From Candidatus Pseudogracilibacillus intestinigallinarum (GTDB lineage: Bacteria; Bacillota; Bacilli; Bacillales; Amphibacillaceae), in assembly GCA_019113205.1 (NCBI GenBank), contig DXHX01000028.1, positions 1 through 64,000 on the forward strand: a DNA stretch of 64,000 nt, read 5' to 3'. Under the pieces are notes generated by a model, which saw only the letters and a list, made by a program, of their open reading frames with translations, had not been told where the DNA came from and did no database searches. Within the stretch, counting starts at the first letter, position 1, and each line of letters opens with the position of its first letter. Of this stretch, positions 9,214-17,197 are shown in pieces. A program made the translations under genes and the position numbers.

Positions 9214-9222
9214 GAAGTAGCA

Positions 9223-9267
9223 TAATGGTAAAGAATAAGAAAACGAATTGTTCTTTACCATTATTTT
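9223..9267 (+). terminator. Hairpin with T-rich tail between coxM and xdhC
   Basis: Perfect 12-pair stem AATGGTAAAGAA / TTCTTTACCATT with a 16-base loop, followed by ATTTTTAC. It looks like a partial terminator or mRNA-stabilising hairpin separating the enzyme subunits from the maturation genes. Confidence 0.65.
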
Positions 9268-9297
9268 TACAAAGTTGTATCTGGAGGTAGGTACACG

Positions 9298-9618
9298 ATG
9301 AGAGAAAACGAAAAAGTGTATGATGCAATTCAACAAGCAAAAAACAATGGTGTGAAAGCCGTTGTTGCAACAGTTGTTAAGGTGTATGGATCGAGCTATC
9401 GCCGAGAAGGAGCCAAAATGTACGTAGATGAAACAGAACATCATGTCGGCTTAATATCTGGAGGTTGTTTGGAATCAGATGTAAGGGAAGTAGCAAAAAC
9501 AGTATTAGCATCTGGTACACCATTATTGAAATTATATGACATGGATGAAGATTTGGTTTGGGGATTAGGATTAGGTTGTCCTGGAAAGGTGCAAGTATAT
9601 ATTGAACCAGTCTCATAG
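9298..9618 (+). CDS. XdhC/CoxI-type maturation protein, N-terminal domain only
   Basis: A 106-residue protein that consists only of the XdhC_CoxI domain (GSSYRREG, ISGGCLESD and LGLGCPGKV motifs). XdhC proteins bind the molybdenum cofactor, protect it and deliver it to the apo-hydroxylase. Full-length family members fuse this domain to a Rossmann domain. Here that part is provided by the next gene, starting 22 bases downstream. The CGCLES-type Cys is kept in both motifs. The ribosome site is GGAGGTAGG. The stop is genuine and no frameshift joins the two genes, so this is a split arrangement, as in several cox clusters. Confidence 0.85.
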   Translation: MRENEKVYDAIQQAKNNGVKAVVATVVKVYGSSYRREGAKMYVDETEHHVGLISGGCLESDVREVAKTVLASGTPLLKLYDMDEDLVWGLGLGCPGKVQVYIEPVS

Positions 9619-9640
9619 TAGAAGAAAGGGAGGTGAGCAA

Positions 9641-10492
9641 ATGATGGAAGATAAAGCGTATGCTTTTTGGTTGGCAGCAAATAAAGGAGAAGAAAAATGT
9701 TGTTTAGCAACGATTATCCAGTTAGAAACGGAAGGGAAATATGAGCCATTACGTTTATGTATGACTGAAAGTGGGAAAATAGAAACAACGATTGATCAAA
9801 CAGATATCATTCATGCAATACGTCCTATCTTAATGGAAAAAATGCAAGCACATCTCGGTCAATCAGAAATGCAAGAGGTTATATTAAAAAGTGGCGATAC
9901 ATTACAAGTTTTCGTAGATATTTACATTCCTAAATCAAAAATCATTATTTTTGGTGCAGGGCATGATGCGATTCCAGTAGCACATTTTAGTCAAAAATTG
10001 GGATTTGAAACGACAGTAGTAGATGCTCGTGAAACGTTTAATTCTGCCGAAAACTTTCCAAATTGTGAGCGCATTATTGCACATCCTTCATCATTTACGG
10101 AAAAAGTTCCGGTCTCACCTTTTACATATGTGATTATTATGAATCACCATATTGAAAAAGACCGTGAAACGTTGCAATTTGCATTACAATCACCTTCCCC
10201 TTATGTTGGTGTCTTAGGTCCTCGTTCAAGAAGAGAAAAGATGTTGACTCAATTAAAAGAAGATGATGTTATATTTTCAGGTGAAGTTCTCGAAAAAATG
10301 TATAATCCAATTGGATTAGATATAGGTGCGGAAACACCAGAAGAGATTGCAATCAGTATTTTAAGTGAGATCATTGCTATACAAAAAGGACATCAAGGTG
10401 GCTTTTTACATGATCAACATCAAATTCACCGCCATACTTCTAAATATGAGGAAGTAGGAAAAGGAATATCTTATGTGCAAGGAACCAATTAA
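9641..10492 (+). CDS. XdhC-family maturation protein with Rossmann domain
   Basis: A 283-residue protein. Its first 110 or so residues look like a diverged XdhC_CoxI domain. The rest is the XdhC_C Rossmann domain, with FGAGHDA at about residue 105 and a GPRSRREK motif later. It probably acts with the preceding short XdhC in loading the Mo cofactor. An earlier in-frame ATG overlaps the previous gene; the ATG at 9641 is chosen because GGGAGGTG ends 5 bases before it. The 3' end overlaps the next gene by 20 bases, which supports one transcript with coupled translation. Confidence 0.82.
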   Translation: MMEDKAYAFWLAANKGEEKCCLATIIQLETEGKYEPLRLCMTESGKIETTIDQTDIIHAIRPILMEKMQAHLGQSEMQEVILKSGDTLQVFVDIYIPKSKIIIFGAGHDAIPVAHFSQKLGFETTVVDARETFNSAENFPNCERIIAHPSSFTEKVPVSPFTYVIIMNHHIEKDRETLQFALQSPSPYVGVLGPRSRREKMLTQLKEDDVIFSGEVLEKMYNPIGLDIGAETPEEIAISILSEIIAIQKGHQGGFLHDQHQIHRHTSKYEEVGKGISYVQGTN

Positions 10493-11093
10493 TGCTTGTA
10501 TTCTTGCAGCAGGCATAGGAAGCAGAATGGGAAGAACGAAACAACTACTCCCATTTTCTGAAAAGCCTATGTTACAACATGTAATCGATAAGGTGCTTAC
10601 ATTTCCTTTTCATCATGTTTATGGAGTGATAGGACATGAATACGAAGAAATAATGAAGAACGTTCAAGTACGTGATGAACGTTTTTCTTGGCTTATAAAT
10701 CACGCATATAAAGAAGGGCAAAGTACCTCTTTAAAAAAGGTGTTTCAAGTATCATCTCAGCCGTTCGTCATTTTTTTAGGAGATGTATTATTTATCCAAG
10801 ATAACACGATTAATCGGATTTTAGAGGATAGTCAACAATATGCATGTAATGATACGCCAATTTTTATACGTCCGATCCATGAAGGGATTGTTGGTCACCC
10901 AGTATATGTTAAAAATATTCCTCCACAGATTGTAGATCAATTACATGGTGATGAAGGATTACGGGCGATTCAAACAGAGCAGATGAAACGTGCTTTCATC
11001 GAGGTGGATGATCCGTTTATACATGATGATATTGATACGTTTGAACAATATAAAGTAGCACTTGCGAAATGGCATAATGGGGAATATGATTGA
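10473..11093 (+). CDS. MocA-like molybdenum cofactor cytidylyltransferase
   Basis: Nucleotidyltransferase (206 residues) expected to join CMP to molybdopterin, giving the cytosine dinucleotide form used by CO dehydrogenase-type hydroxylases. The MobA-like signature is at the N-terminus: LAAGIGSRMGRTKQLLPF, with the nucleotide-binding glycines and the Lys after R-x-x. An FLGDVLF motif near residue 100 provides the metal-binding Asp. It overlaps the XdhC gene by 20 bases in another frame. Presence beside coxSLM fits on-site supply of the correct cofactor form. Moa/Moe genes for the core pathway are not in the window. Confidence 0.85.
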   Translation: MCKEPINACILAAGIGSRMGRTKQLLPFSEKPMLQHVIDKVLTFPFHHVYGVIGHEYEEIMKNVQVRDERFSWLINHAYKEGQSTSLKKVFQVSSQPFVIFLGDVLFIQDNTINRILEDSQQYACNDTPIFIRPIHEGIVGHPVYVKNIPPQIVDQLHGDEGLRAIQTEQMKRAFIEVDDPFIHDDIDTFEQYKVALAKWHNGEYD

Positions 11094-11213
11094 AAATGGC
11101 CGCATAAAGTTTGGTACCATTCATTTGCTTTTTTGGTCCTTTGATAAAAGTGAACAAAGTGTTAATTTTATTGTAAGAACATTTTGAAAAGATGTTTTTT
11201 TAATATAGTTCCA

Positions 11214-11228
11214 TTGGAAACGATTACA
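11214..11228 (+). promoter_or_regulatory. cre site (CcpA) upstream of pxpB
   Basis: The 15 bases TTGGAAACGATTACA match the Bacillus cre consensus WTGNAARCGNWWWCA at every position. The site lies 20 bases before the pxpB start, so CcpA would block or roadblock transcription when a preferred sugar is present. Confidence 0.6.
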
Positions 11229-11248
11229 TAATAAGGAGTGGAATATGT

Positions 11249-12118
11249 ATGATTCGTTATGAATATGGTGGCGATGAATTTATTTTCGTTGAGTTGTCGG
11301 AAGAGATGAGTTTAGAAGCAAACTTTAAAGCGATGGCCATTACGAATAAATTAAAAGAGGAAAATTTAAATAGTATTATCGATATTTGTCCCGGAAACGC
11401 TTCATTCATGATTCGTTTTGTTCCGGAAGAAATCCATCCGAATGAAGTGATTGAGAAATTAAAGAAGTTAGAAGCTGAAGTGTCTTGGGAGGACATGACA
11501 ATTAATTCACGTATTGTTGATGTTCCGATCTTTTTTGAAGACCCTTGGACACATGAAGTGTTAATGCGATTCAGAGATCGACATCAAGATCCGGAAAGTA
11601 CGGATTTAGAATATGCTGCACGCATTAATGGGTATGATTCCAAAGAGGATTTAATTAAAGCAATGACAGATTCTCCTTATCTCGTATCGATGATTGGTTT
11701 TGTACCAGGACTTCCTTGGTGTTATCAAATGGTGCCACAAGAAAAGCAGATTGAAGTACCAAAATATGTAAGACCTCGTACGTTTACACCGGAAAGAGCG
11801 TTTGGATTTGGTGGAGCATTTGCAGTTATTTATCCTGTAGAAGGGGCTGGAGGATACCAATTATTCGGTACAGCTGCAGCACCAATTTATGAAAAGGAAC
11901 AGCGAAATAAAGATTTCAAAGATGACATGACGTTCCCAAGACAAGGCGATATTTTTAGATATCGAAGTGTTACATTGGATGAATACAATGCGATACGTAA
12001 AGAAGTAGAAGAAGGAACATTTGAATATTTAACGAAAGACTTCTCGTATAAACCACAAGATGTATTGAAAGATCCGAAAGCATTTTCTGAAGATGTGATA
12101 AGGAGGTTATATGCATGA
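11249..12118 (+). CDS. pxpB: PxpB/KipI-family protein, long urea-carboxylase-like form
   Basis: Subunit related to 5-oxoprolinase PxpB, KipI and the AHS1 part of urea carboxylase. At 289 residues it is longer than usual KipI/PxpB (roughly 230-240 residues). The extra length and motifs (DPWTHEVL, a long helical insert, IGFVPGLPW, PRTFTPERAFG, YPVEGAGGYQLFG) resemble the carboxyltransferase region of urea carboxylase more than standard PxpB. It overlaps pxpC by four bases. With PxpC, the biotin carrier and biotin carboxylase it probably forms a multi-subunit ATP- and biotin-dependent carboxylase acting on an amide or lactam. AAGGAGTGG serves as ribosome site. Confidence 0.82.
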   Translation: MIRYEYGGDEFIFVELSEEMSLEANFKAMAITNKLKEENLNSIIDICPGNASFMIRFVPEEIHPNEVIEKLKKLEAEVSWEDMTINSRIVDVPIFFEDPWTHEVLMRFRDRHQDPESTDLEYAARINGYDSKEDLIKAMTDSPYLVSMIGFVPGLPWCYQMVPQEKQIEVPKYVRPRTFTPERAFGFGGAFAVIYPVEGAGGYQLFGTAAAPIYEKEQRNKDFKDDMTFPRQGDIFRYRSVTLDEYNAIRKEVEEGTFEYLTKDFSYKPQDVLKDPKAFSEDVIRRLYA

Positions 12119-13086
12119 TTAAAGTATTGCAACCTGGTTTACAAACGACTGTACAAGACATTGGAAGAATTGGCCATTATGAAGTAGGAATGCCACCATC
12201 AGGAGCGATGGATAAATATGCATTTACGACGAGTAATTTACTTGTTGGAAATGATGAAAATAGTGCGGTTCTAGAAATTACGTATATGGGACCGAAACTA
12301 CAATTTGAAGAAGATGCGGTCATCGCTATTACAGGTGGGGAAATTCCACCAAAAATTAATGATGAACCTGTTGCTATGTGGGAAACTTTAGAAATAAAGG
12401 GTGGAGATGTTTTATCTTTTGACTTTGTAAAAGGTGGAGCACGTGTTTATTTAGCAGTCCGTGGTGGGATTGATGTACCAGTTATTATGGAATCACGTTC
12501 GACATACACATTATGTGGTATTGGTGGTTTGGATGGTCGTCAATTACAAGAGGGAGATACTTTAGCGATAGGAAATGAAGCAAAAGTGGACGTGCAAATT
12601 GGTCAAGCAATCGATGCATCTCTCATTCCTACATATGGAAAGAGCCATGAAATTAGAGTGATTATGGGCTTATGTAGTTACCGACTAACAGAAGAAAGTA
12701 AACAAAAATTCTTTGATTTAGAATGGCAAGTAACACCTGAAGCAAATCGAGTCGGATACCGTTTCAAAGGGGAAAGATTGAACTTTGTAGAAAGAGAACA
12801 ACCATTTGGTGCAGGTAGTAACCCTTCTAACGTGGTTGATTTAGGGTATCCAATTGGTTCTATTCAAGTACCTGATGGAGTTGAGCCGATTGCATTATTA
12901 AATGATGCTGTAACAGGTGGCGGATATGTAACAATTGCAACAATTATTAGTACGGATTTAGATAAAATGGCACAAATTAAATCAGGCGAGAAAGTAAAGT
13001 TTATTTCTCTAACGATTGAAGAAGCGCTAGAGGCTAGAAAAGAAGTAAAAGAAAAATTAGATCAAATTAGAAAACAACTAACATAG
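12115..13086 (+). CDS. pxpC: PxpC/KipA-family biotin-dependent carboxyltransferase subunit
   Basis: A 323-residue protein of the AHS2/KipA family (QPGLQTTVQDIGR opening, PPSGAMD, ITGGEIPP, MGPKLQ, GVPVIMESRST-like block). In urea carboxylase the homologous domain is the carboxyltransferase half that sits next to AHS1. In PxpABC it is part of 5-oxoprolinase. The start overlaps the pxpB stop (ATGA) and the biotin carrier gene follows 18 bases after its stop. The order pxpB-pxpC-BCCP-BC-pxpA strongly suggests one complex. Target amide is unknown; the GABA genes next door favour a lactam. Confidence 0.85.
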   Translation: MIKVLQPGLQTTVQDIGRIGHYEVGMPPSGAMDKYAFTTSNLLVGNDENSAVLEITYMGPKLQFEEDAVIAITGGEIPPKINDEPVAMWETLEIKGGDVLSFDFVKGGARVYLAVRGGIDVPVIMESRSTYTLCGIGGLDGRQLQEGDTLAIGNEAKVDVQIGQAIDASLIPTYGKSHEIRVIMGLCSYRLTEESKQKFFDLEWQVTPEANRVGYRFKGERLNFVEREQPFGAGSNPSNVVDLGYPIGSIQVPDGVEPIALLNDAVTGGGYVTIATIISTDLDKMAQIKSGEKVKFISLTIEEALEARKEVKEKLDQIRKQLT

Positions 13087-13104
13087 TTATTGGAGGAATA
13101 TGAA

Positions 13105-13344
13105 ATGAGTAGTCAAAATGTTGTATCACCAATTCCAGGAGTGTTTTATCGTAAACCAGCACCAGATCAAGATGTGTATGTAAATGAAGGAGATGCGGTA
13201 AAAACCGGGGATGTGATCGGTTTAGTAGAAGTAATGAAAAATTTCTATGAAGTAAAAGCAGAGGTGGATGGAGTATTAAAAGAATTTTTAGTAGAAGACC
13301 AGACAATGTTAGAAGCAGGTCAAGATATAGCAGTAATTGAATAA
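13105..13344 (+). CDS. Biotin carboxyl carrier protein
   Basis: A 79-residue single biotinyl domain (biotin/lipoyl attachment fold). The biotin Lys is in EVMKNF, where EAMKM is the usual motif; the flanking Met is kept before the Lys, and Asn replaces the Met after it. The protein lacks the long N-terminal extension of acetyl-CoA carboxylase AccB, so it is a dedicated small carrier. An upstream in-frame ATG exists, but the ATG at 13105 has GGAGG 8 bases before it. It lies between pxpC and a biotin carboxylase and should shuttle carboxyl groups between them. Confidence 0.9.
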   Translation: MSSQNVVSPIPGVFYRKPAPDQDVYVNEGDAVKTGDVIGLVEVMKNFYEVKAEVDGVLKEFLVEDQTMLEAGQDIAVIE

Positions 13345-13378
13345 TTATAGTTTTGGGAAGAGGCAGAGGTGAAAGGAT

Positions 13379-14719
13379 TTGGCTTTATTTGAAAAAGTAT
13401 TAATTGCTAATCGTGGTGAAATAGCGAGACGTATTATTCGTACTTGTGACAGACTTGGGATTAAAACGGTAGCTATTTATTCTGATGCAGATGCAGAAGC
13501 TCCATTTGTGAAGGAAGCAACGGAAGCGATAAGTATAGGTGGAACTTTAGCGAAGGACAGCTATTTAAATATAGATAAAGTAATAACGATTGCAAAGGAA
13601 CAAGGGGTGGATGCGATTCACCCGGGCTATGGATTTTTATCGGAAAATGCCAATTTTGTCGAGCGTTGTGAGGAAGCGGGTATTACGTTTATCGGTCCAG
13701 ATAAGGAAACGATGGAAGTAATGGGAAGTAAATTACTGTCTCGAAATAAAATGATCGAAGCAGGTGTCCCGGTCGTACCTGGAACAGATGGAAGGCTTGA
13801 ATCCTTAGAGGAAGCAAAACAAGTGGCAACAGAGCTTGGTTATCCACTCATGCTAAAAGCAAGTGCTGGTGGTGGAGGAATCGGGATGAAGCTAGTACAA
13901 AATGAAGAAGAACTAGTATCAGCTTATGAAACGACTAAAACACAAGCGAAAAATTTCTTTTCAGATGATCAAATCTTTTTAGAAAAATGGATCGATGAGC
14001 CACGCCATATTGAAGTACAAATAGCAGCAGATACGAAAGGGAATGTGATTCATTTATTCGAAAGAGAATGTTCTGTTCAACGTAGACATCAAAAAGTAAT
14101 TGAAGAATCTCCTTCCCCTTTTTTAACGGATTCCTTGCGTGAACAATTGTTAGAGGCCGCGGTACAAGGTGTAAAACATATCGGATATTCTAATTTAGGT
14201 ACGATGGAATTTATCTTTGATAGAGATGGGAATTTTTACTTTTTAGAGATGAATACAAGATTACAAGTAGAACATCCAGTAACAGAGGAAGTAACAGGTC
14301 TTGATTTAATAGAATGGCAATTACGGATTGCGGCAAACGAAGTTTTACCATTAGCCCAAGAGGAAATAAAGTTTGAAGGGCATGCAATTGAAAGTCGTCT
14401 ATATGCAGAGGACCCGAAAACATATTTTCCATCACCTGGAAAAATTTCGAAGCTAGTTTTACCTGAAGGTATTGGACGATTTGACTTTGGAATTGAAGAA
14501 GGAACAGATGTGACCCCTTTTTATGATCCGATGGTTGGAAAAATTATTGTCCATGGAACAGATCGTAATGAGGCGATTGCTAAAAAGCGAAAAGTGTTAG
14601 AACAAATGGAAGTAGAAGGAATTACTTGTAATTTACCATTATTGCAAAGAATTATGGATGCAGAAGCATTCACTACTGGAAATTATACGACGAAATTTTT
14701 AGATGAGTTTAATAAATAA
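13379..14719 (+). CDS. Biotin carboxylase, AccC family
   Basis: ATP-grasp enzyme (446 residues) that carboxylates biotin on the carrier using bicarbonate and ATP. Seen: IANRGEIA N-terminus, PGYGFLSEN, glycine-rich ATP loop KASAGGGGIG, the ECSVQRRHQK catalytic block and EMNTRLQVEHPV. All signature residues are present, so it should be active. The start is TTG at 13379, which gives the normal family N-terminus and has a GAGGTGAAAGGA ribosome region. A housekeeping accC normally sits with accB and without pxp genes, so this copy is probably specific to the local carboxylase. A role in fatty acid synthesis is the less likely alternative. Confidence 0.92.
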   Translation: MALFEKVLIANRGEIARRIIRTCDRLGIKTVAIYSDADAEAPFVKEATEAISIGGTLAKDSYLNIDKVITIAKEQGVDAIHPGYGFLSENANFVERCEEAGITFIGPDKETMEVMGSKLLSRNKMIEAGVPVVPGTDGRLESLEEAKQVATELGYPLMLKASAGGGGIGMKLVQNEEELVSAYETTKTQAKNFFSDDQIFLEKWIDEPRHIEVQIAADTKGNVIHLFERECSVQRRHQKVIEESPSPFLTDSLREQLLEAAVQGVKHIGYSNLGTMEFIFDRDGNFYFLEMNTRLQVEHPVTEEVTGLDLIEWQLRIAANEVLPLAQEEIKFEGHAIESRLYAEDPKTYFPSPGKISKLVLPEGIGRFDFGIEEGTDVTPFYDPMVGKIIVHGTDRNEAIAKKRKVLEQMEVEGITCNLPLLQRIMDAEAFTTGNYTTKFLDEFNK

Positions 14720-14743
14720 TGAACGGATTGTGTGGTGGACAAA

Positions 14744-15508
14744 ATGAAAGTAGATTTAAATTGTGATATGGGCGAAAGTTTTGGCTTATATACACAGGGC
14801 AATGATGAAGCGATGATGCAATATATAACGTCAGCGAACATTGCATGTGGATACCATGCAGGAGATCCTCACGTTATGAGAGAAACAGTTCGTCTTGCAA
14901 AGGAACATAGTGTTGCTATCGGTGCCCATCCAGGATTGCCCGACCTTGTAGGTTTTGGGCGCCGGAAGATGGATTGTACGACGGCTGAGATGAAAGATTT
15001 TATCACTTATCAAATGGGTGCTTTACGTGAATTTGCGCGTGCTACAGGTGTTGGGATAGATCATTGTAAACCGCATGGAGCTTTTTATATGCAAGCGATG
15101 GAAAATAAGGAAGTAGCACGAGCAATTTTAGAGGCTATCCATGATGTCGATAAAAACACGATTGTATTTGCAGTAAATAATTCTGCAATGTTAGAAGAAG
15201 CGATAAAAATGGGAATTCCTGTAGCGAAAGAAGGATATGCCGATAGAGAACATACAGAGGATGGCAATCTCGTTTTAACACGTAAAGGTTCTGCCATAGA
15301 TGATTATGAAAAAATGGCTCAGCGTGTCGTTCGAATGGTGAAAGAAAAGAAAGTAATAACATTTGACGATAAAGATGCGGCGATTGAAGTGGAAACGGTT
15401 TGTATCCACGGTGATACTCCAGGGGCAGTCGATTTAGCAAAAGCGATTGTCCATGCATTAAAAGCAGAAAATATCGAAATTGCACCAGTAAGAGAAATAA
15501 TCGGATAA
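14744..15508 (+). CDS. pxpA: PxpA, LamB/YcsF-family 5-oxoprolinase subunit A
   Basis: A 254-residue LamB/YcsF protein, the catalytic partner of PxpB and PxpC in prokaryotic 5-oxoprolinase. The opening VDLNCDMGESFG and the later ANIACGYHAGDP, GAHPGLPD and CKPHGAFY motifs are all present. ATG at 14744 gives the canonical N-terminus; GTG codons 9 and 12 bases upstream are less likely starts, and the ribosome site is weak. In this operon it would hydrolyse the activated (carboxylated or phosphorylated) ring to the open amino acid. It is the last gene before a strong terminator. Confidence 0.9.
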   Translation: MKVDLNCDMGESFGLYTQGNDEAMMQYITSANIACGYHAGDPHVMRETVRLAKEHSVAIGAHPGLPDLVGFGRRKMDCTTAEMKDFITYQMGALREFARATGVGIDHCKPHGAFYMQAMENKEVARAILEAIHDVDKNTIVFAVNNSAMLEEAIKMGIPVAKEGYADREHTEDGNLVLTRKGSAIDDYEKMAQRVVRMVKEKKVITFDDKDAAIEVETVCIHGDTPGAVDLAKAIVHALKAENIEIAPVREIIG

Positions 15509-15516
15509 TATGAGGA

Positions 15517-15567
15517 AAAAGAGTGGACAAAGTCATGTGTAAAACCCTTTGTTCACTCTTTTTTTAG
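15517..15567 (+). terminator. Terminator after pxpA
   Basis: Sixteen-base arms AAAAGAGTGGACAAAG / CTTTGTTCACTCTTTT with one G-T pair, then a run of Ts. It closes the long cox-pxp run and lies between convergent pxpA and gabR. Confidence 0.9.
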
Positions 15568-15610
15568 GATGTTTTTATATATTACAATTCATGGCGAATG
15601 ATTGTTGATA

Positions 15611-17026
15611 CTATGCCGTAAAAATTTGCTGTAGTCGGTTAATTGCTTCTTTTATTTCATCGGTTTTCGTATTGGCAAATCCAATAATGAGCTCAATATT
15701 TTTGGATTGTTTATATTCATCATTTAACGAAAAGCGTTTTAAAGTGTAGATTTCTAATTTGACTTCTTCAGCTAGTCGCTCGATTTCTTCATATGATTTA
15801 TCTGTAACAAAACGTGCTGTGAAATGCAATCCAGCAGGAATATCATTAATAGTACATGTATCTTTAAATGTATTTTTTAATGTTTGTATTAGAAGGTTTC
15901 GCTTCTTTTCATAATGTTGCGTCATTTTTTTTATATGTCGTTCATACATGCCAGATTGGATGAAGTGATGAAGAGTGTACAGTGACAATGTATTCGTATA
16001 ATTAATTAGATCTGAAAATTTTTCACGATAAATTTTTAATAAATTGATTGGCAAAACCATGTAACTAATGCGTAACGTCGGTAAAAGTGATTTAGAAAAT
16101 GATCCAAAGTAAATGACACGTTGATGGTGGTCCAAACTTTGTAAGGAAGGAATATTATCTGTTTGATATTTAAACTCACTATCATAGTCATCTTCAATAA
16201 TATAACGATTTTCCTTTTTTAATGCCCAATTTAATAATTCAATTCTTCTAGAAATAGGCATAATTTTTCCAGATGGAAATTGATGGGAAGGCGTAACGAA
16301 TAAAAAGTCTGCTTTAGATTGATCCACAGCTTCTATGTTTGCACCATGTTCATCTAATGGAATTAATTTTGTGTCTAATTGTATATGATTTGTGAGCATC
16401 GAGTAGATTCTAGGGTATCCTGGCGACTCCATTGCAACCGTTGTTGTATCAACTGTCAGTGACATTAATTGTTTGACGAGTGGTTGTGTACCTGAGCTTA
16501 TGACGATTTGTTCCGGTTCACATTTTACTCCACGGGAAAGAGCGATAAACTTTGCAATCGTTTTTCGAACTTCATACGGCCCTTGTGGATGCCCAATTTC
16601 TGATAACTCTTCGCTAAATTGTTTGATTGCTTCCTTTTCACATTTCAACCAATCTTGAAAAGGAAATTCATCAATATCTGCTGTCATATGTGATAAAGAA
16701 ACAGAACCACTTCTATTTTTACCTTTTTCTCGTAAATAGGAGGGGAAATCATCGTTGGCATTTTTGGTCGTAGAAAATTGCGCGATTTCTTCGACATAAT
16801 ACCCACTGCGTTCAATAGTATAGATATATCCCTCCGCTAAAAGCTGTTCGTATGCGTTCGTTACTGTATTAATGCTTATTCCGAGTTGTTCTGATAAAGT
16901 GCGTTTTGTCGGTAGTTTCTCATGCGCTTTATATGTGCGGTCTAAAATTTTATTTTTAAACTCTTTATATATTTGTTGGTATAAATAGCTCGCTGATTGA
17001 CTTTTATCAATATTAATTAAAATCAT
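15611..17026 (-). CDS. gabR: GabR-like MocR-family transcription regulator
   Basis: A 471-residue regulator: GntR-type winged helix at about residues 10-80 (LPTKRTLSEQLGISINTV), linker, then an aminotransferase class I-like domain. The PLP lysine is in FGSFSKS. In Bacillus subtilis GabR senses PLP plus GABA and activates gabTD while repressing itself. Here it diverges from gabT across 171 bases, the same arrangement, so the same role is very likely. It may also act on the pxp operon, although no matching site was found there. The ribosome site is AAAGGATG. Confidence 0.88.
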   Translation of the reverse strand: MILINIDKSQSASYLYQQIYKEFKNKILDRTYKAHEKLPTKRTLSEQLGISINTVTNAYEQLLAEGYIYTIERSGYYVEEIAQFSTTKNANDDFPSYLREKGKNRSGSVSLSHMTADIDEFPFQDWLKCEKEAIKQFSEELSEIGHPQGPYEVRKTIAKFIALSRGVKCEPEQIVISSGTQPLVKQLMSLTVDTTTVAMESPGYPRIYSMLTNHIQLDTKLIPLDEHGANIEAVDQSKADFLFVTPSHQFPSGKIMPISRRIELLNWALKKENRYIIEDDYDSEFKYQTDNIPSLQSLDHHQRVIYFGSFSKSLLPTLRISYMVLPINLLKIYREKFSDLINYTNTLSLYTLHHFIQSGMYERHIKKMTQHYEKKRNLLIQTLKNTFKDTCTINDIPAGLHFTARFVTDKSYEEIERLAEEVKLEIYTLKRFSLNDEYKQSKNIELIIGFANTKTDEIKEAINRLQQIFTA

Positions 17027-17043
17027 CTTATTTCACATCCTTT

Positions 17044-17086
17044 TGGTTCTAATGAAAAGATAAAACTGGTTCTTTTAACAATACCA
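17044..17086. promoter_or_regulatory. Candidate GabR-binding repeats and gabT promoter
   Basis: Two direct copies of TGGTTCT (17044-17050 and 17067-17073), which read AGAACCA toward gabR, stand 23 bases apart. An ATACCA hexamer (17081-17086), the core known from Bacillus subtilis GabR sites, lies next to them. A TATAAT box follows at 17096-17101 for gabT. Direct repeats are what MocR dimers bind, so this is the likely control region for both genes. Confidence 0.5.
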
Positions 17087-17163
17087 AATCATTCCTATAA
17101 TAATCAATAGATAACAGAAAATCTTTACAAATTCCAATGTTTTTTGTTGGCATGTATTTGAAT

Positions 17164-17177
17164 TGTTAGCGTTCACA
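17164..17177 (+). promoter_or_regulatory. cre site (CcpA) before gabT
   Basis: TGTTAGCGTTCACA matches the older cre consensus TGWNANCGNTNWCA at every position. It lies between the TATAAT box and the gabT ribosome site, a roadblock position, so catabolite repression of gabTD is likely. Confidence 0.6.
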
Positions 17178-17197
17178 TATGTATAGGAGGGTATAAG

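Noticed and set aside
17140-17165. TTGGCATGTATTTGAATTG as a sigma-54 promoter of gabT
   Set aside because: GG and GC elements are wrongly spaced and the -12 TTGC core is not there. No enhancer-binding protein gene is near.
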